From NCBI RefSeq assembly GCF_937981295.1, contig NZ_CALJPC010000092.1, positions 1 to 49,804 of the forward strand: a stretch of 49,804 nucleotides of DNA. The letters are read 5' to 3'. Source of the DNA: an uncultured Campylobacter sp. Its GTDB lineage: Bacteria; Campylobacterota; Campylobacteria; Campylobacterales; Campylobacteraceae. Each line of letters opens with the position of its first letter. Position 1 is the stretch's first letter. Made by a program: the position numbers and the translations under genes. Below, in pieces: positions 9,581-18,010 of this stretch. The notes below the pieces were generated by a model. It was not told where the DNA came from. It saw only the letters and a program-made list of their open reading frames with translations, and ran no database searches.

Positions 9581-9586
9581 TATAAT
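9581..9586 (+). promoter_or_regulatory. Sigma-70 -10 box TATAAT for the AsmA-like gene
   Basis: A perfect TATAAT follows AATTTTTGGA, the T-rich extended element usual for Campylobacter vegetative promoters, which lack a clear -35 box. Transcription would start near 9593. This lies downstream of a possible TTG start at 9563 and so argues for translation from the ATG at 9617. Confidence 0.65.
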
Positions 9587-9616
9587 TTTACGCTATCAAA
9601 ATTAATGAGCGGAAAA

Positions 9617-12600
9617 ATGAAAAATTTTTTTATAAAACACTGGCGTAAGTTTGCTTGCGGCTTGGGCGGATTTGCGCTATTTTACGTGCTTGCGGGCTTT
9701 TTCGGCGTGCCGCTTTTTATCGAAAAGGCGCTGCCTAAAATTTTAGAGGGCAGAGCAAGCTTTAGCGTGCAAGATGCTAAATTTAACCCCTTTACCTACG
9801 AGCTAAACGTTACCAAGCCGGAGCTTAGCACCTTTAAGCCGCTGTTTAGCGCCGATGAGATAAATTTAAAAATCGGTTTTTCAAAGCTTTTTAAAAAGAC
9901 TCTCGCGGTAGAAATTTTACATCTTAAATCCCCTAAATTTCACGTCGAGCGCGAGCAAAACGGCACCTTCAATTTTGAGCCGCTACTTTCAGAGCAAAAG
10001 AGCGAAAACAAGGATGAAAACTCCAGCTTCAACGTCACGCTGAATAATTTTAAGATCGAGCGCGGCTCTCTGGGCTACGTCGATAACTCCCTAAAAAGGC
10101 CATTTTCGCTCATTTCGACCGAGCTAAATTATGAGATCAACGGACTAAATTTAAAGGATGAAACGATCGGCGAGCACGATTTAAGCGCCGTTTCGCGTAC
10201 ATACGACGCGCTGAGCTTCGATGGAGCCATCGACCTGGCGCCTCTTCGTCTACACGGCAAGGTAGATATCTCGCGACTGAAAATCGATCCGTTTTGGCTA
10301 TCATACCTCGATCCTAGCGGCGTGCGGTTTAAAAACGGCTTCCTTTCCGCCGAGCTGAATTACCGATTGAGCATCGATGAAAATATAAAATTTGCGCTTG
10401 AAAACTCAAAGCTCGAGCTGCAAAGCCTAGAAATTTTGCAAGATCAAAGCTTAATTTCGCTAGACTCGCTGAAAATCCCGAGCTTTGAGCTGAATACGGA
10501 CATCTCGAATGAAATTTCAGGCAAAGTGGTAATCCCGCAAGTGCTAGTTTCAGGCGCAAAATACGATATGAACGAAACCAAAATTTCCACGGGTTTTGAG
10601 GGCGCACGGGTCGCGGATTTTGCGCTGGATTTTAATAAAACGGGGGCAAACTTGCGGCTAAACTCCGCCGTAAAAAGCGTAGATCTAAACCGCTCAAGCT
10701 TTGCAAACCCGCAAATTTCGGTCGTCTCAAACGATACTAAAATCACGGAAAATTTCTTAAAATTTAACGCCGAAGGTAACGATACGGCCCTTCATACGGG
10801 TTTTGGCGCCTTTAGTATCGCGGATACGCAGATTACGCTAGCACGCAGCGATAAAATTTCGGTCGCCGCAACCGAGCTGGGCGCATTTAGCTACGACAAA
10901 GAGGGCATGCAAAACGGCGCAAGTCTGAAGTTTGCTAAAATTTCAAACTCCAAAATAGCAAACAAAAACGGAATTTTTAGCGGATTTGAAAGCTTCGGCG
11001 TGCAAGGGGTGAAATTTAACGTCGCGGATCTCGATCTGGGCGTGGATAAAATTTTGCTAAACGAGCCGTTTTTCAACTCGGAAGTGGGCGTTAACGGCGC
11101 CAAAAGCATAAACGATCTGGCGATCTTAAGCGCGATCTCTAAAAATCCCGCAAGCTTCAAAAAAACGGCAAGCTCTAGCGCCTCAAACCAAGCGGATGCA
11201 AATTCTACGGCAAGCGGCGCAAATTCAGATTCTAAAAAGCCCTCTAAAAGTCCCGTTTTAAAATTTAAGATCAGCGAGGCCTCCGTAACCGGCGCAAAGG
11301 CTAAGATCGGCGAGAGCTTTATCGTCAAAAACAACGTGCACGAGATCAAGGATTTCAGCGCCACGCTAAGCGGGCTAAGCTCGAATTTCGCCGAGCCTTT
11401 CGGTATAAAAGCAAGCCTTATCACGGGCGAGATCACCGCTAACGCGGACGGCAAGGCTAGCATCGCGCCGCTTAATATAGGCGTGAACTTCAGCCTAAAC
11501 GCGCCGAACTTGGGCGTCTTTAACAGATACGCGACGGAATTTATCACGGGCTCCATCGCTGGCGAGCTCGCTACGCAAGGGCAGCTGAAGCTTTCAAACG
11601 CCTTCTCGCTCGAAGCAAAGCTTTCAGGCAAGGGCTTGGCGCTAAGCTCGGGTAGGGATAAAATTTTCTCCCTCGCGTCGCTGAATGTCGCGCAAATCGC
11701 GCTGAGTCCAAGCTCCCTCACGCTAAATAAGATCACTCTTGGCTCACCCTCGGCAAATATCTCGCTAAATAAAGACAGGCGTTTAAATTTAACTTCGCTA
11801 ATAAAGCCCGCCGCGCAGCTAAAGCAGACTACAAAGCCCGCCCAAGCTGCGGCTAGCAGACCCGCAAAAAGCAAGACAAGCTTTGCGTGGAGCGTAAAAA
11901 ATATCTCGCTTAACGGCGGAAGTTTAAATTTCACCGACGAAAGCCTAGCAGCGCCCTTTAAACTGCGCATCAGCGATATGAAAGCAAGCATCAGCGAGAT
12001 CAGCCCGAAGCGGGCGGCGGATATTAAGTTTAGCTCGCTCGTAAGTGGAAGCGGGCTGGCAAGCATCACGGCGCGCGCCTATCCGCTGGATTTTAAACGC
12101 AAAAGCGATATAAACGTCGTTTTAAAGGAGATTCCGCTTGTGCCCGCATCGCCCTATACCGCCAAATATATCGGCAATGAAATCGCGGGCGGTAAGTTAA
12201 ATTTAAAACTTGCCTACAAAATCGACGATGGCAAGCTAAACGCAAGCAATGATCTAAATTTAGACCGCTTCGAGCTCGGCAAAGAGGTGCAGAGCAAGGA
12301 CGCGCTGAGCCTTCCGATCGGCCTAGTCGTATCGATCCTAAAGGATAGCGACGATCAGATCGATATTAGCCTGCCTCTAAGCGGCACGCTAAGCGATCCG
12401 AAATTTAGCTACGGCGCGCTCGTTTGGGGCGCGGTCAAAAAGCTGCTATCTGACATCGTGTTAAGTCCGTTTAGATTTATGGGAAAGATCGCGGGCGTAG
12501 ATACGAAAAAGCTCGAAAGTATCGATTTTGAGGCGGCGAGCAGTGAAATTTTAATCAGCGAAAACTCTAAAATCGATGATTTAGCCAAGGTCGCAAAAGC

Positions 12601-12979
12601 CAAACCCGAACTCAAGATCATCCTAAACTCCGCGTATAACGAAAAACTCGATACTCACGAGTTTAAAAGGCGCTCGCTGCAAAATACCCTCACGCTGATG
12701 TCCAATAAACAAGGCCTCTCCACGGATGAAGCCATAGCGGCGCTTAAGATCAAATACGGCATCAAAGCTAGCGGCGATGAGGCGATGGAGGAGCTGATAG
12801 CAGCGCAGAAATTTACCCGTTCGCGTCTTGATGAGTTAGCCCTTGCTAGAGCGGCCGCCGTGCAATCGGCACTCGTGCAGCGCGGCGTAAGCGCCTCTCG
12901 TATAGAGATCAAAAAACCTAGCGAAGCGGAGCTTAAACAAAACAGCTTTATCCCGCTAAACCTGGGTCTTGAAAAATAG
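9617..12979 (+). CDS. AsmA-like / DUF748 envelope protein
   Basis: This very large protein (about 1120 aa) has one N-terminal membrane segment (Leu-Gly-Gly-Phe-Ala-Leu-Phe-Tyr-Val-Leu region) and then a long, repetitive beta-rich chain typical of AsmA/DUF748 proteins, ending in an OmpA-like-looking segment (SEILISENSKIDDLAKVAKA). AsmA-like proteins are thought to act as periplasmic bridges for phospholipids or in outer-membrane assembly; here that is inference. Near the middle there is a Ser/Ala/Asn-rich linker ending in DSKKPSKSP. Upstream in-frame starts exist (TTG 9563, ATG 9605), but the ATG at 9617 follows GAGCGGA and the -10 box at 9581. It is monocistronic or leads into dapB after 50 bases. 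Confidence 0.85.
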   Translation: MKNFFIKHWRKFACGLGGFALFYVLAGFFGVPLFIEKALPKILEGRASFSVQDAKFNPFTYELNVTKPELSTFKPLFSADEINLKIGFSKLFKKTLAVEILHLKSPKFHVEREQNGTFNFEPLLSEQKSENKDENSSFNVTLNNFKIERGSLGYVDNSLKRPFSLISTELNYEINGLNLKDETIGEHDLSAVSRTYDALSFDGAIDLAPLRLHGKVDISRLKIDPFWLSYLDPSGVRFKNGFLSAELNYRLSIDENIKFALENSKLELQSLEILQDQSLISLDSLKIPSFELNTDISNEISGKVVIPQVLVSGAKYDMNETKISTGFEGARVADFALDFNKTGANLRLNSAVKSVDLNRSSFANPQISVVSNDTKITENFLKFNAEGNDTALHTGFGAFSIADTQITLARSDKISVAATELGAFSYDKEGMQNGASLKFAKISNSKIANKNGIFSGFESFGVQGVKFNVADLDLGVDKILLNEPFFNSEVGVNGAKSINDLAILSAISKNPASFKKTASSSASNQADANSTASGANSDSKKPSKSPVLKFKISEASVTGAKAKIGESFIVKNNVHEIKDFSATLSGLSSNFAEPFGIKASLITGEITANADGKASIAPLNIGVNFSLNAPNLGVFNRYATEFITGSIAGELATQGQLKLSNAFSLEAKLSGKGLALSSGRDKIFSLASLNVAQIALSPSSLTLNKITLGSPSANISLNKDRRLNLTSLIKPAAQLKQTTKPAQAAASRPAKSKTSFAWSVKNISLNGGSLNFTDESLAAPFKLRISDMKASISEISPKRAADIKFSSLVSGSGLASITARAYPLDFKRKSDINVVLKEIPLVPASPYTAKYIGNEIAGGKLNLKLAYKIDDGKLNASNDLNLDRFELGKEVQSKDALSLPIGLVVSILKDSDDQIDISLPLSGTLSDPKFSYGALVWGAVKKLLSDIVLSPFRFMGKIAGVDTKKLESIDFEAASSEILISENSKIDDLAKVAKAKPELKIILNSAYNEKLDTHEFKRRSLQNTLTLMSNKQGLSTDEAIAALKIKYGIKASGDEAMEELIAAQKFTRSRLDELALARAAAVQSALVQRGVSASRIEIKKPSEAELKQNSFIPLNLGLEK

Positions 12980-12996
12980 TGTAAGCAAAATTTGGC

Positions 12997-13002
12997 TATA
13001 CT
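12997..13002 (+). promoter_or_regulatory. -10 box TATACT ahead of dapB
   Basis: TATACT is preceded by AAAATTTGGC, the same arrangement (T-run, GG, one base, -10 box) as the promoter at 9581. It lies about 28 bases upstream of the dapB start, giving the gene its own likely promoter. Confidence 0.5.
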
Positions 13003-13029
13003 AAGCGGATTAAAATTTAAGGAGCGGCG

Positions 13030-13791
13030 ATGATAAATATAGGAATTCACGGCGGAAGTGGCAGAATGGGCACGATGATCTACGAATGCCTGAAAAATTT
13101 CGATCAGGCGCGAGCAAGTGTGATCTACACGGTCGCTCCGCTTGATTATACGCCAAACTGCGCCGTAACGAGCAGCTACGACGAGCTTTTTAGCGGCTGC
13201 GACGTCGTGATAGACTTTACAATCCGAGACGGCGCGATAAGCTTAATGAAATTCGCGCTTTCGCACCCAAAGCCGCTTTGCATCGGCACGACGGCTCTGG
13301 GCGAGGAGGGCGAGCGGCTACTGCGCGAATGCGGCGCGAAGATGCCCGTACTGCACGCTACGAATATGAGCCTGGGCGTCGCGGTGCTAAACAAACTCGT
13401 AGCGCTTGCTAGCAGGAGCCTGCGCGATTTTGACTGCGAAATTTTAGAGATGCACCACCGCCACAAAAAAGACGCCCCGAGCGGCACGGCGATGAGCCTT
13501 GCTGGGAGTGCCGCAAGCGCACGCGAGCTAAACTTAAAGGACGTGCGCGTAAGCGGTCGCGACGGGCTCATCGGCGAGCGCGGCAAGGACGAGATCGCCG
13601 TGATGTCGCTACGCGGCGGAGACATCGTCGGGCGCCACACCGTGGGGTTTTACGGCGAGGGCGAGTTCATCGAGCTAAATCATACGGCGACTTCGCGCGC
13701 GACCTTTGCCAGAGGTGCGATAAAGGCCGCGGTTTGGCTAGCATCGCAAAATAGCGGGCTTTACGGCATCGACGACTGCTTAGGAATCTAG
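13030..13791 (+). CDS. dapB: 4-hydroxy-tetrahydrodipicolinate reductase
   Basis: DapB reduces the DapA product with NAD(P)H on the way to diaminopimelate and lysine, so it supplies peptidoglycan precursors. The 253-aa protein has the nucleotide motif GIHGGSGRMG (residues 5-14), the IDFT and CIGTT loops, and the active-site signature HHRHKKDAPSGT (residues 142-153). The ATG is preceded by AAGGAGCGGCG. Downstream lies the decayed nucleotidyltransferase at 13820 and then purF on the same strand. Confidence 0.97.
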   Translation: MINIGIHGGSGRMGTMIYECLKNFDQARASVIYTVAPLDYTPNCAVTSSYDELFSGCDVVIDFTIRDGAISLMKFALSHPKPLCIGTTALGEEGERLLRECGAKMPVLHATNMSLGVAVLNKLVALASRSLRDFDCEILEMHHRHKKDAPSGTAMSLAGSAASARELNLKDVRVSGRDGLIGERGKDEIAVMSLRGGDIVGRHTVGFYGEGEFIELNHTATSRATFARGAIKAAVWLASQNSGLYGIDDCLGI

Positions 13792-13819
13792 CGTTTGCGG
13801 CTAAATTTAAGAGGAAAAA

Positions 13820-14009
13820 ATGCCAATCAAAGATGAAATTTTAAATTTTTTGCGCGAGCCCAAGCCCGAGCTTGAAAGCTTTGGAATTTACAAAGGGTCT
13901 ATTCAGCAGCTACGCCAAAGGCAGAGCGAATATCGCCGAGAGGTTTAAAATTTCAGCCGATCTATTTGATGAGGAGCCGGCAACATGCCGGACGGCAAGC
14001 CGTCAATGA
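13820..14009 (+). pseudogene. Degraded MNT-type nucleotidyltransferase (antitoxin-like)
   Basis: An ATG at 13820 behind GAGG opens a 42-codon frame (stop at 13946-13948) beginning MPIKDEILNFLREPKPELE, which resembles the start of minimal nucleotidyltransferases. After FGIYK, one frame over, the sequence continues GLFSSYAKGRANIAE and then KISADLFDEE before a stop at 14007-14009. GLFxSYAKGxAN is the G-S nucleotide-binding signature of the MNT family, the antitoxin or modifier partner of HEPN toxins. A +1 shift near 13895 and loss of the expected Asp-x-Asp segment make it non-functional. No HEPN gene is next to it. Family assignment comes from motif memory only. Confidence 0.6.
13976..14004 (+). 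repeat. Two adjacent short inverted repeats
   Basis: At the end of the decayed nucleotidyltransferase gene the sequence holds CCGGCA-ACA-TGCCGG immediately followed by GACGGC-AA-GCCGTC. Both could form compact GC hairpins. Neither has a following T-run, so they are unlikely to be ordinary terminators; they may be the scar of a rearrangement. Confidence 0.5.
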
Positions 14010-14061
14010 TAAAACAAAATATAGATAAATTTCTAAAAAATAAAATTTAAGAGGTTAGAAA

Positions 14062-15408
14062 ATGTGCGCAATCGTGGGAGTCATAAATTCTGAAGGTGCG
14101 GCTAAAACCGCGTATTACGGGCTTTTTGCCATGCAACACCGCGGCCAGGAGGCAAGCGGTATCAGCTCGAGCTTTAATCATCATATCAAAACGATCAAAG
14201 CCACGGGGCTCGTGACGGAGGTTTTTAGCCCCGCGAGCTTTGAAATTTTAAAGGGCAACATCGCGATCGGCCACAACCGCTACGGCACCGCGGGCGCAGA
14301 TAGCCTAAAGGACGCGCAGCCGGTAGCTGGCAACTACGCGCTAGGAGAGATCTCGATCGTTCATAACGGAAATTTGATCAACAAAGACGAAATCCGCCGC
14401 AAGCTCGTAAGCGAAGGGGCGATCTTTCAGTCCAACATGGATACCGAAAATATCCTGCACCTCATCGCACGCAGCAAGCAGGAGCATCTAAAAGACCGTA
14501 TCATCGAGGCGCTGAATCAGTGCGTGGGCGCGTATTCGCTTCTGATCCTGAGCCGCTCGAAGATGTTTGCCGTGCGCGATCGCTACGGCGTGCGTCCGCT
14601 CAGCATCGGCAGGCTCAAAGACGGCGGCTACATCGTCGCGAGCGAGACCTGCGCGTTTGATCTCGTAGGAGCCGAGTTCGTCCGCGACGTAAAGCCCGGC
14701 GAGATGGTGATCTTCGAAGAGGGCAAGGATGAGTTTAGCTCGGTTCAAATTTTAAAAGCTGCGGAGGCTAGAATTTGCGCGTTTGAATACATCTACTTCG
14801 CGCGCCCCGACAGCGTCGTAGAGGGCAAAAACGTATATGAGGTCAGAAAAAAACTGGGCGCTGCACTCGCGCGAAAATGCGGGAGTTTAAAAGCTGATTT
14901 CGTCGTGCCCGTGCCCGATAGCGGCGTGCCGGCGGCGCTGGGTTTCGCGCAAGAGAGCAAAATCCCTTTTGAGATGGCGATCGTGCGCAACCACTACATC
15001 GGCCGTACCTTCATCGAGCCGACGCAAGAGGTGCGAAATTTGAAGGTCAAACTCAAGCTAAACCCGATCGCGGCGGCACTGCACGGCAAGAGCGTCGTCG
15101 TCGTGGACGATAGCATCGTGCGCGGCACCACGAGCAAAAAGATCGTCGAGCTTCTGCGCCATGCGGGCGCGGCGCGCGTGCATATGTGCATCGCAAGCCC
15201 GGAGCTGAGGTATCCCGAGCGCTACGGCATCGACACGCCGAGCGTGCGCGAGCTGATCGCCGCAAATATGAGCACGGATGAAATTTGCAAATTTATAGGC
15301 GCCGACAGCCTCACGTTCCTTAGCGTGCCTGAGCTCGTAGAGGCGCTTGGGGGCGAGCGCAAGTACTCGCTCGTAAGCTTCGACGGCGATTATTTCATCA
15401 AAGATTGA
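14062..15408 (+). CDS. purF: Amidophosphoribosyltransferase PurF
   Basis: PurF moves the glutamine amide onto PRPP, the committed step of purine synthesis. The protein (448 aa) begins Met-Cys-Ala-Ile-Val-Gly, so removal of Met exposes the catalytic Cys with no propeptide. The glutaminase half has GHNRYGTAG and HNGNL; the phosphoribosyltransferase half has the PRPP loop VVVVDDSIVRGTTS near residue 350. Of the four Fe-S cysteines I recall from the B. subtilis enzyme only the first (RICAFEYIYF) has a counterpart, so this form should lack the cluster. The ATG follows AAGAGG. The DUF488 gene follows after 22 bases. Confidence 0.96.
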   Translation: MCAIVGVINSEGAAKTAYYGLFAMQHRGQEASGISSSFNHHIKTIKATGLVTEVFSPASFEILKGNIAIGHNRYGTAGADSLKDAQPVAGNYALGEISIVHNGNLINKDEIRRKLVSEGAIFQSNMDTENILHLIARSKQEHLKDRIIEALNQCVGAYSLLILSRSKMFAVRDRYGVRPLSIGRLKDGGYIVASETCAFDLVGAEFVRDVKPGEMVIFEEGKDEFSSVQILKAAEARICAFEYIYFARPDSVVEGKNVYEVRKKLGAALARKCGSLKADFVVPVPDSGVPAALGFAQESKIPFEMAIVRNHYIGRTFIEPTQEVRNLKVKLKLNPIAAALHGKSVVVVDDSIVRGTTSKKIVELLRHAGAARVHMCIASPELRYPERYGIDTPSVRELIAANMSTDEICKFIGADSLTFLSVPELVEALGGERKYSLVSFDGDYFIKD

Positions 15409-15430
15409 TAAAAATTTAAAGGAGTAAAAT

Positions 15431-15787
15431 TTGACAAAATTTAAAATCAAACGCGTTTATGAGAAATTAAACGAGAACGACGGATTTTTGGTGCTTTGCG
15501 ACAGGCTTTGGCCGCGCGGCGTGAAAAAAGAGGCGCTGCCGATCGATATGTGGGCGAAAGAGATAACGCCGAGCACCGAGATACGCAAGCTTTTCGCGCA
15601 CAAGCCCGAGAATTTCGCCCATTTTAAGGAACTTTATCTGGCTGAGCTTTCGCAAAATCCCGCCGTGGAGGAGTTTTTGAAGGCGGTCAAAGATGAGCCG
15701 CTAGTTACTCTGCTATACGCCGCAAAGGACAAGCAGTGCAACCACGCGATGATTTTGCGCGATTTCTTGCAAAACAAGGTGCGCTAA
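15431..15787 (+). CDS. DUF488 family protein
   Basis: This 118-aa protein fits the DUF488 (YeaO-like) family: an N-terminal VLCDRLWPRGVKKE segment, a central DMWAKEITPSTEIRKLFAHKP and a C-terminal VTLLYAAKDKQCNHAMIL. Members are small cytoplasmic proteins of unknown biochemical role. The frame opens at TTG (15431) six bases after GGAG. It follows purF by 22 bases and is probably co-transcribed, although no functional link to purines is evident. A GC hairpin lies just downstream at 15809-15827. Confidence 0.85.
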   Translation: MTKFKIKRVYEKLNENDGFLVLCDRLWPRGVKKEALPIDMWAKEITPSTEIRKLFAHKPENFAHFKELYLAELSQNPAVEEFLKAVKDEPLVTLLYAAKDKQCNHAMILRDFLQNKVR

Positions 15788-15808
15788 AGGCGCTGTTTTG
15801 CAAACCGA

Positions 15809-15827
15809 GCGGCGAAATTTACGCCGC
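15809..15827 (+). terminator. Stem-loop after the DUF488 gene
   Basis: GCGGCG, a seven-base loop AAATTTA, then CGCCGC form a perfect six-pair GC stem 21 bases after the stop codon. There is no immediate T-run, so it may stabilise the 3' end rather than act as a strong intrinsic terminator. Confidence 0.35.
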
Positions 15828-15975
15828 AATCCCGCGAAAATTTTGAAATTTTACAAAAAGCGGGGTCGTAATCCAAACAAAATCGCTCAAATTTATATAT
15901 GCAAATTTAAAACTTGATTAATTTTTTAAATTCATTTTTTTGCTACGCGGACTGTAAATTTAAAGACGCAATCAA

Positions 15976-15981
15976 TATAAT
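15976..15981 (+). promoter_or_regulatory. -10 box TATAAT upstream of the Mop gene
   Basis: A perfect TATAAT lies about 100 bases before the molbindin start inside an AT-rich spacer (15788-16081) that holds no gene. It would give a leader of roughly 95 nt before AGAAGGAG. I looked for a molybdenum-cofactor riboswitch in that leader and could not recognise one. Confidence 0.4.
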
Positions 15982-16081
15982 TTCGCAACAAACTAAATTA
16001 ATTTCTTACATCCGGCATTTTTAAATTTCATTTAAGAATTTGCCGCTAATATTCGCCCATATTTTTTAGAAGGAGCCAAAA

Positions 16082-16507
16082 ATGGCAATCAGTGCAAGAA
16101 ATCAACTTAATGTTGTGATCACAGAGGTAAAAACAGGTGCGGTAAACTCGCTAATCGTAGGCAAAACTAAGGGCGGCGATGTGCTAAAAGCGACCGTCAC
16201 GACCGATTCTGAAAAAGGTCTAGATCTAAAAGCCGGCAAAGAGGCGGTATTTTTATTCAAAGCCCCAAGCGTCATCATCTCCAAAGGTGAGAACGATCTA
16301 CGCTTAAGCGCGACCAACCAGATAAAGGGCAAAATCACCGCCGTTAAAGAGGGCGCGGTAAATGCCGAGATCAGCGTCAGAAGCGCCGGCGGCGAGAATT
16401 TAAGCGCAACCGTCACAAACGAATCGGTTAAAAATTTAGCGCTTAAAAAAGATGATGAAGTAACCGCAATCATCAAAGCTACTCAAATCATCGTCGGCGT
16501 GAAATAA
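16082..16507 (+). CDS. Molybdenum-pterin binding protein (two Mop/TOBE domains)
   Basis: The 141-aa protein is two tandem Mop (TOBE) domains and nothing else, as in dimeric molbindins. The first spans about residues 2-70 (ISARNQL...TEVKTGAVNS), the second about 71-140 (LSATNQIKGKITAVKEGAVN). Each has the S-A-x-N-Q signature and the conserved G-A-V-N segment. Such proteins bind molybdate or tungstate oxyanions in the cytoplasm and are thought to store them or keep molybdenum homeostasis for enzymes such as formate dehydrogenase. There is no modABC next to it. The ATG follows AGAAGGAG. Confidence 0.9.
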   Translation: MAISARNQLNVVITEVKTGAVNSLIVGKTKGGDVLKATVTTDSEKGLDLKAGKEAVFLFKAPSVIISKGENDLRLSATNQIKGKITAVKEGAVNAEISVRSAGGENLSATVTNESVKNLALKKDDEVTAIIKATQIIVGVK

Positions 16508-17093
16508 TCTTGCATTGTGCGAACCGATGTGCACGCTTTAAACATCACAAAATCAAGGAGCGAAATTTTATAAATTCTGCTCCTTCTTCAAAAATCTTTT
16601 TTGATAAATCAAATTTCGTAGCAGCTCAAATCGCGCCATAGGTGCTCTTGCCTCCCATGCGCACAGATACACTCCGCGCGACATCCAACCCCAATCACAC
16701 CAAGAGCGGTCTTACCCTATTTTACCGCAGTGCGCATTTCGCGCAGGCTTTGTATCCATGTAGCACGCAAGCCCCACTAGCACGAGATATCTATGAAACG
16801 CGGGCTCCTCTTCACTCTGCCCGCTCGCTTATAGCAATGCGCTTTCATATTTTACGCGTTTGCTGCGGCGCTACTTTGCTCGGTAGACCGATCCTCGTGT
16901 AGATATCCACATCAAGAGTGAGTCGATCTAGATCATAGCAGCACGGACAGATCATCGAACCGATCGCCTCGCCCTAAATCCGAGCGTTTTTTGAGCTTTT
17001 ACCGATCGGCTCGTTAAAAGGCGTAGATTCCGCGAATAAAATCACTCTTGTAAAATTTCAGCTCGTAGCCACGGGTAGCGAGCACTTGCTTTG
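16508..17093. other. Gene-free spacer with probable coding remnants
   Basis: No intact gene is supported here. AAGGAGC (16555) and GCTCCTT (16579) form a seven-pair stem around a 17-base loop followed by T-rich sequence, a possible end for the molbindin transcript. On the minus strand, 17014-17094 reads ATRGYELKFYKSDFIRGIYA before a stop, which looks like the tail of a lost gene; 16845-16955 encodes a 36-codon frame starting Met-Ile-Cys-Pro-Cys-Cys-Tyr. A plus-strand frame at 16642-16902 has no protein-like character. Confidence 0.5.
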
Positions 17094-17642
17094 CTAAATT
17101 TGATACTCGCCGGGGCTCAACTCGCCTCGCAAGAGCTTACCAAAGCGTGCGGCTGCGGCATCTACGGCATCGTCGCCAAACTCTCCAGGCTCAAACCCGC
17201 TGCTGACAAACGGCACAGCAAAGTCTATCCCGCAGTAGTTTGCTGCGATCTTAAGCGGTGTTAAAATTTCATCCAAGCTAAAGCCGATAGCACCCTGTTT
17301 GGAGTACTCGCTAAGCGGCGTACTAGCGCTTAGCGCGAGCTGCAGAACCTTGCCCCTAAGCGCGCCGGAACCCACCAGCTCGTGCGAAAAGACGATGTCG
17401 ATATAGGCTTTTAGCATAGGCGGCACGTTTAGCCAGTACATCGGGTACAAAAATACGATGCGCTCAGCGCCCAATAGCGCGTCTTGCTCTGCGCGGGCGT
17501 CAATACGCGCAGTATCGGTGCCGTAAAGTCCCTCCAAATGACGCACCTCTACGCCGGCAGCGCCCTTTGCGACCTGCGATAGGGCTTTGTTCACACGCGA
17601 TGCGGCGAAATTGGGATGTGATAAGATCACGAGCGTTTTCAT
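17094..17642 (-). CDS. NAD(P)H oxidoreductase, flavodoxin-fold (KefF/MdaB-like)
   Basis: The 182-aa protein belongs to the flavodoxin-2 family of FMN/FAD-dependent NAD(P)H:quinone reductases. It opens with the flavin-phosphate loop TLVILSHPNFAASRVN (residues 3-18) and has the diagnostic IVFLYPMYWLNVPPMLKAYID near residue 67 and a glycine-rich GSGALRGK segment. Likely roles are two-electron reduction of quinones or electrophile defence. The start is an ATG after AGGAAATAAG. A paralogue lies at 18796, with a peroxiredoxin between them, so this stretch looks like a redox-stress group even though the strands differ. Confidence 0.85.
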   Translation of the reverse strand: MKTLVILSHPNFAASRVNKALSQVAKGAAGVEVRHLEGLYGTDTARIDARAEQDALLGAERIVFLYPMYWLNVPPMLKAYIDIVFSHELVGSGALRGKVLQLALSASTPLSEYSKQGAIGFSLDEILTPLKIAANYCGIDFAVPFVSSGFEPGEFGDDAVDAAAARFGKLLRGELSPGEYQI

Positions 17643-18010
17643 CTTATTTCCTTTCTTAAAATTTACAGAATCATATCGTTAAAAAGCTAAAAGTAGATTA
17701 AGAGGAGTTGGAAAGCAAGGCGTTATTTTGCCTGTGAGGAATGGGATTTGCGTGGCACGATAGATAACTAAGCGCTCTCGTACCATACTGCCTCAAGGCA
17801 TGTGCAACAAAATGTTTTTACGCGTGCCGCAAAGTAAGCTCCCACGCTCGCCCTCGTCTAAAACGATCTTACTTACAATCCGTCCAATGCGCGCGCAGCT
17901 GTCGCGCGGGGCAAAATTTCATCCAAGCAAGGATAAATTTATGAAAAAAGATTAAAATTTAGCCGCGATTTGGGCGACGAGCCCGAAAATTTCAAAAAAA
18001 AGGAAACGAT
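17643..18010. other. Gene-free spacer, 368 bases
   Basis: No intact gene. Only short broken frames are present, none of which I can tie to a family. There is a small perfect hairpin TGCC-TCAA-GGCA near 17790. The last 60 bases carry AAAAAAGGAAACG, the ribosome site of the peroxiredoxin gene. Confidence 0.5.

Noticed and set aside
10891..12069. 392-codon open frame on the minus strand inside the AsmA-like gene
   Set aside because: It is the antisense shadow of a clear coding gene, has no ribosome site, and its Leu/Ser/Phe-rich translation follows from the Glu/Ser/Lys-rich sense strand.
16642..16902. 86-codon plus-strand frame
   Set aside because: Thr/Pro/Ser/Arg-rich translation with no ribosome site or motif; better read as non-coding.
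17643..18010. HxlR-type regulator beside the NAD(P)H oxidoreductase
   Set aside because: Such regulators often neighbour this enzyme family, but no frame here gives a helix-turn-helix or the conserved N-terminal Cys.
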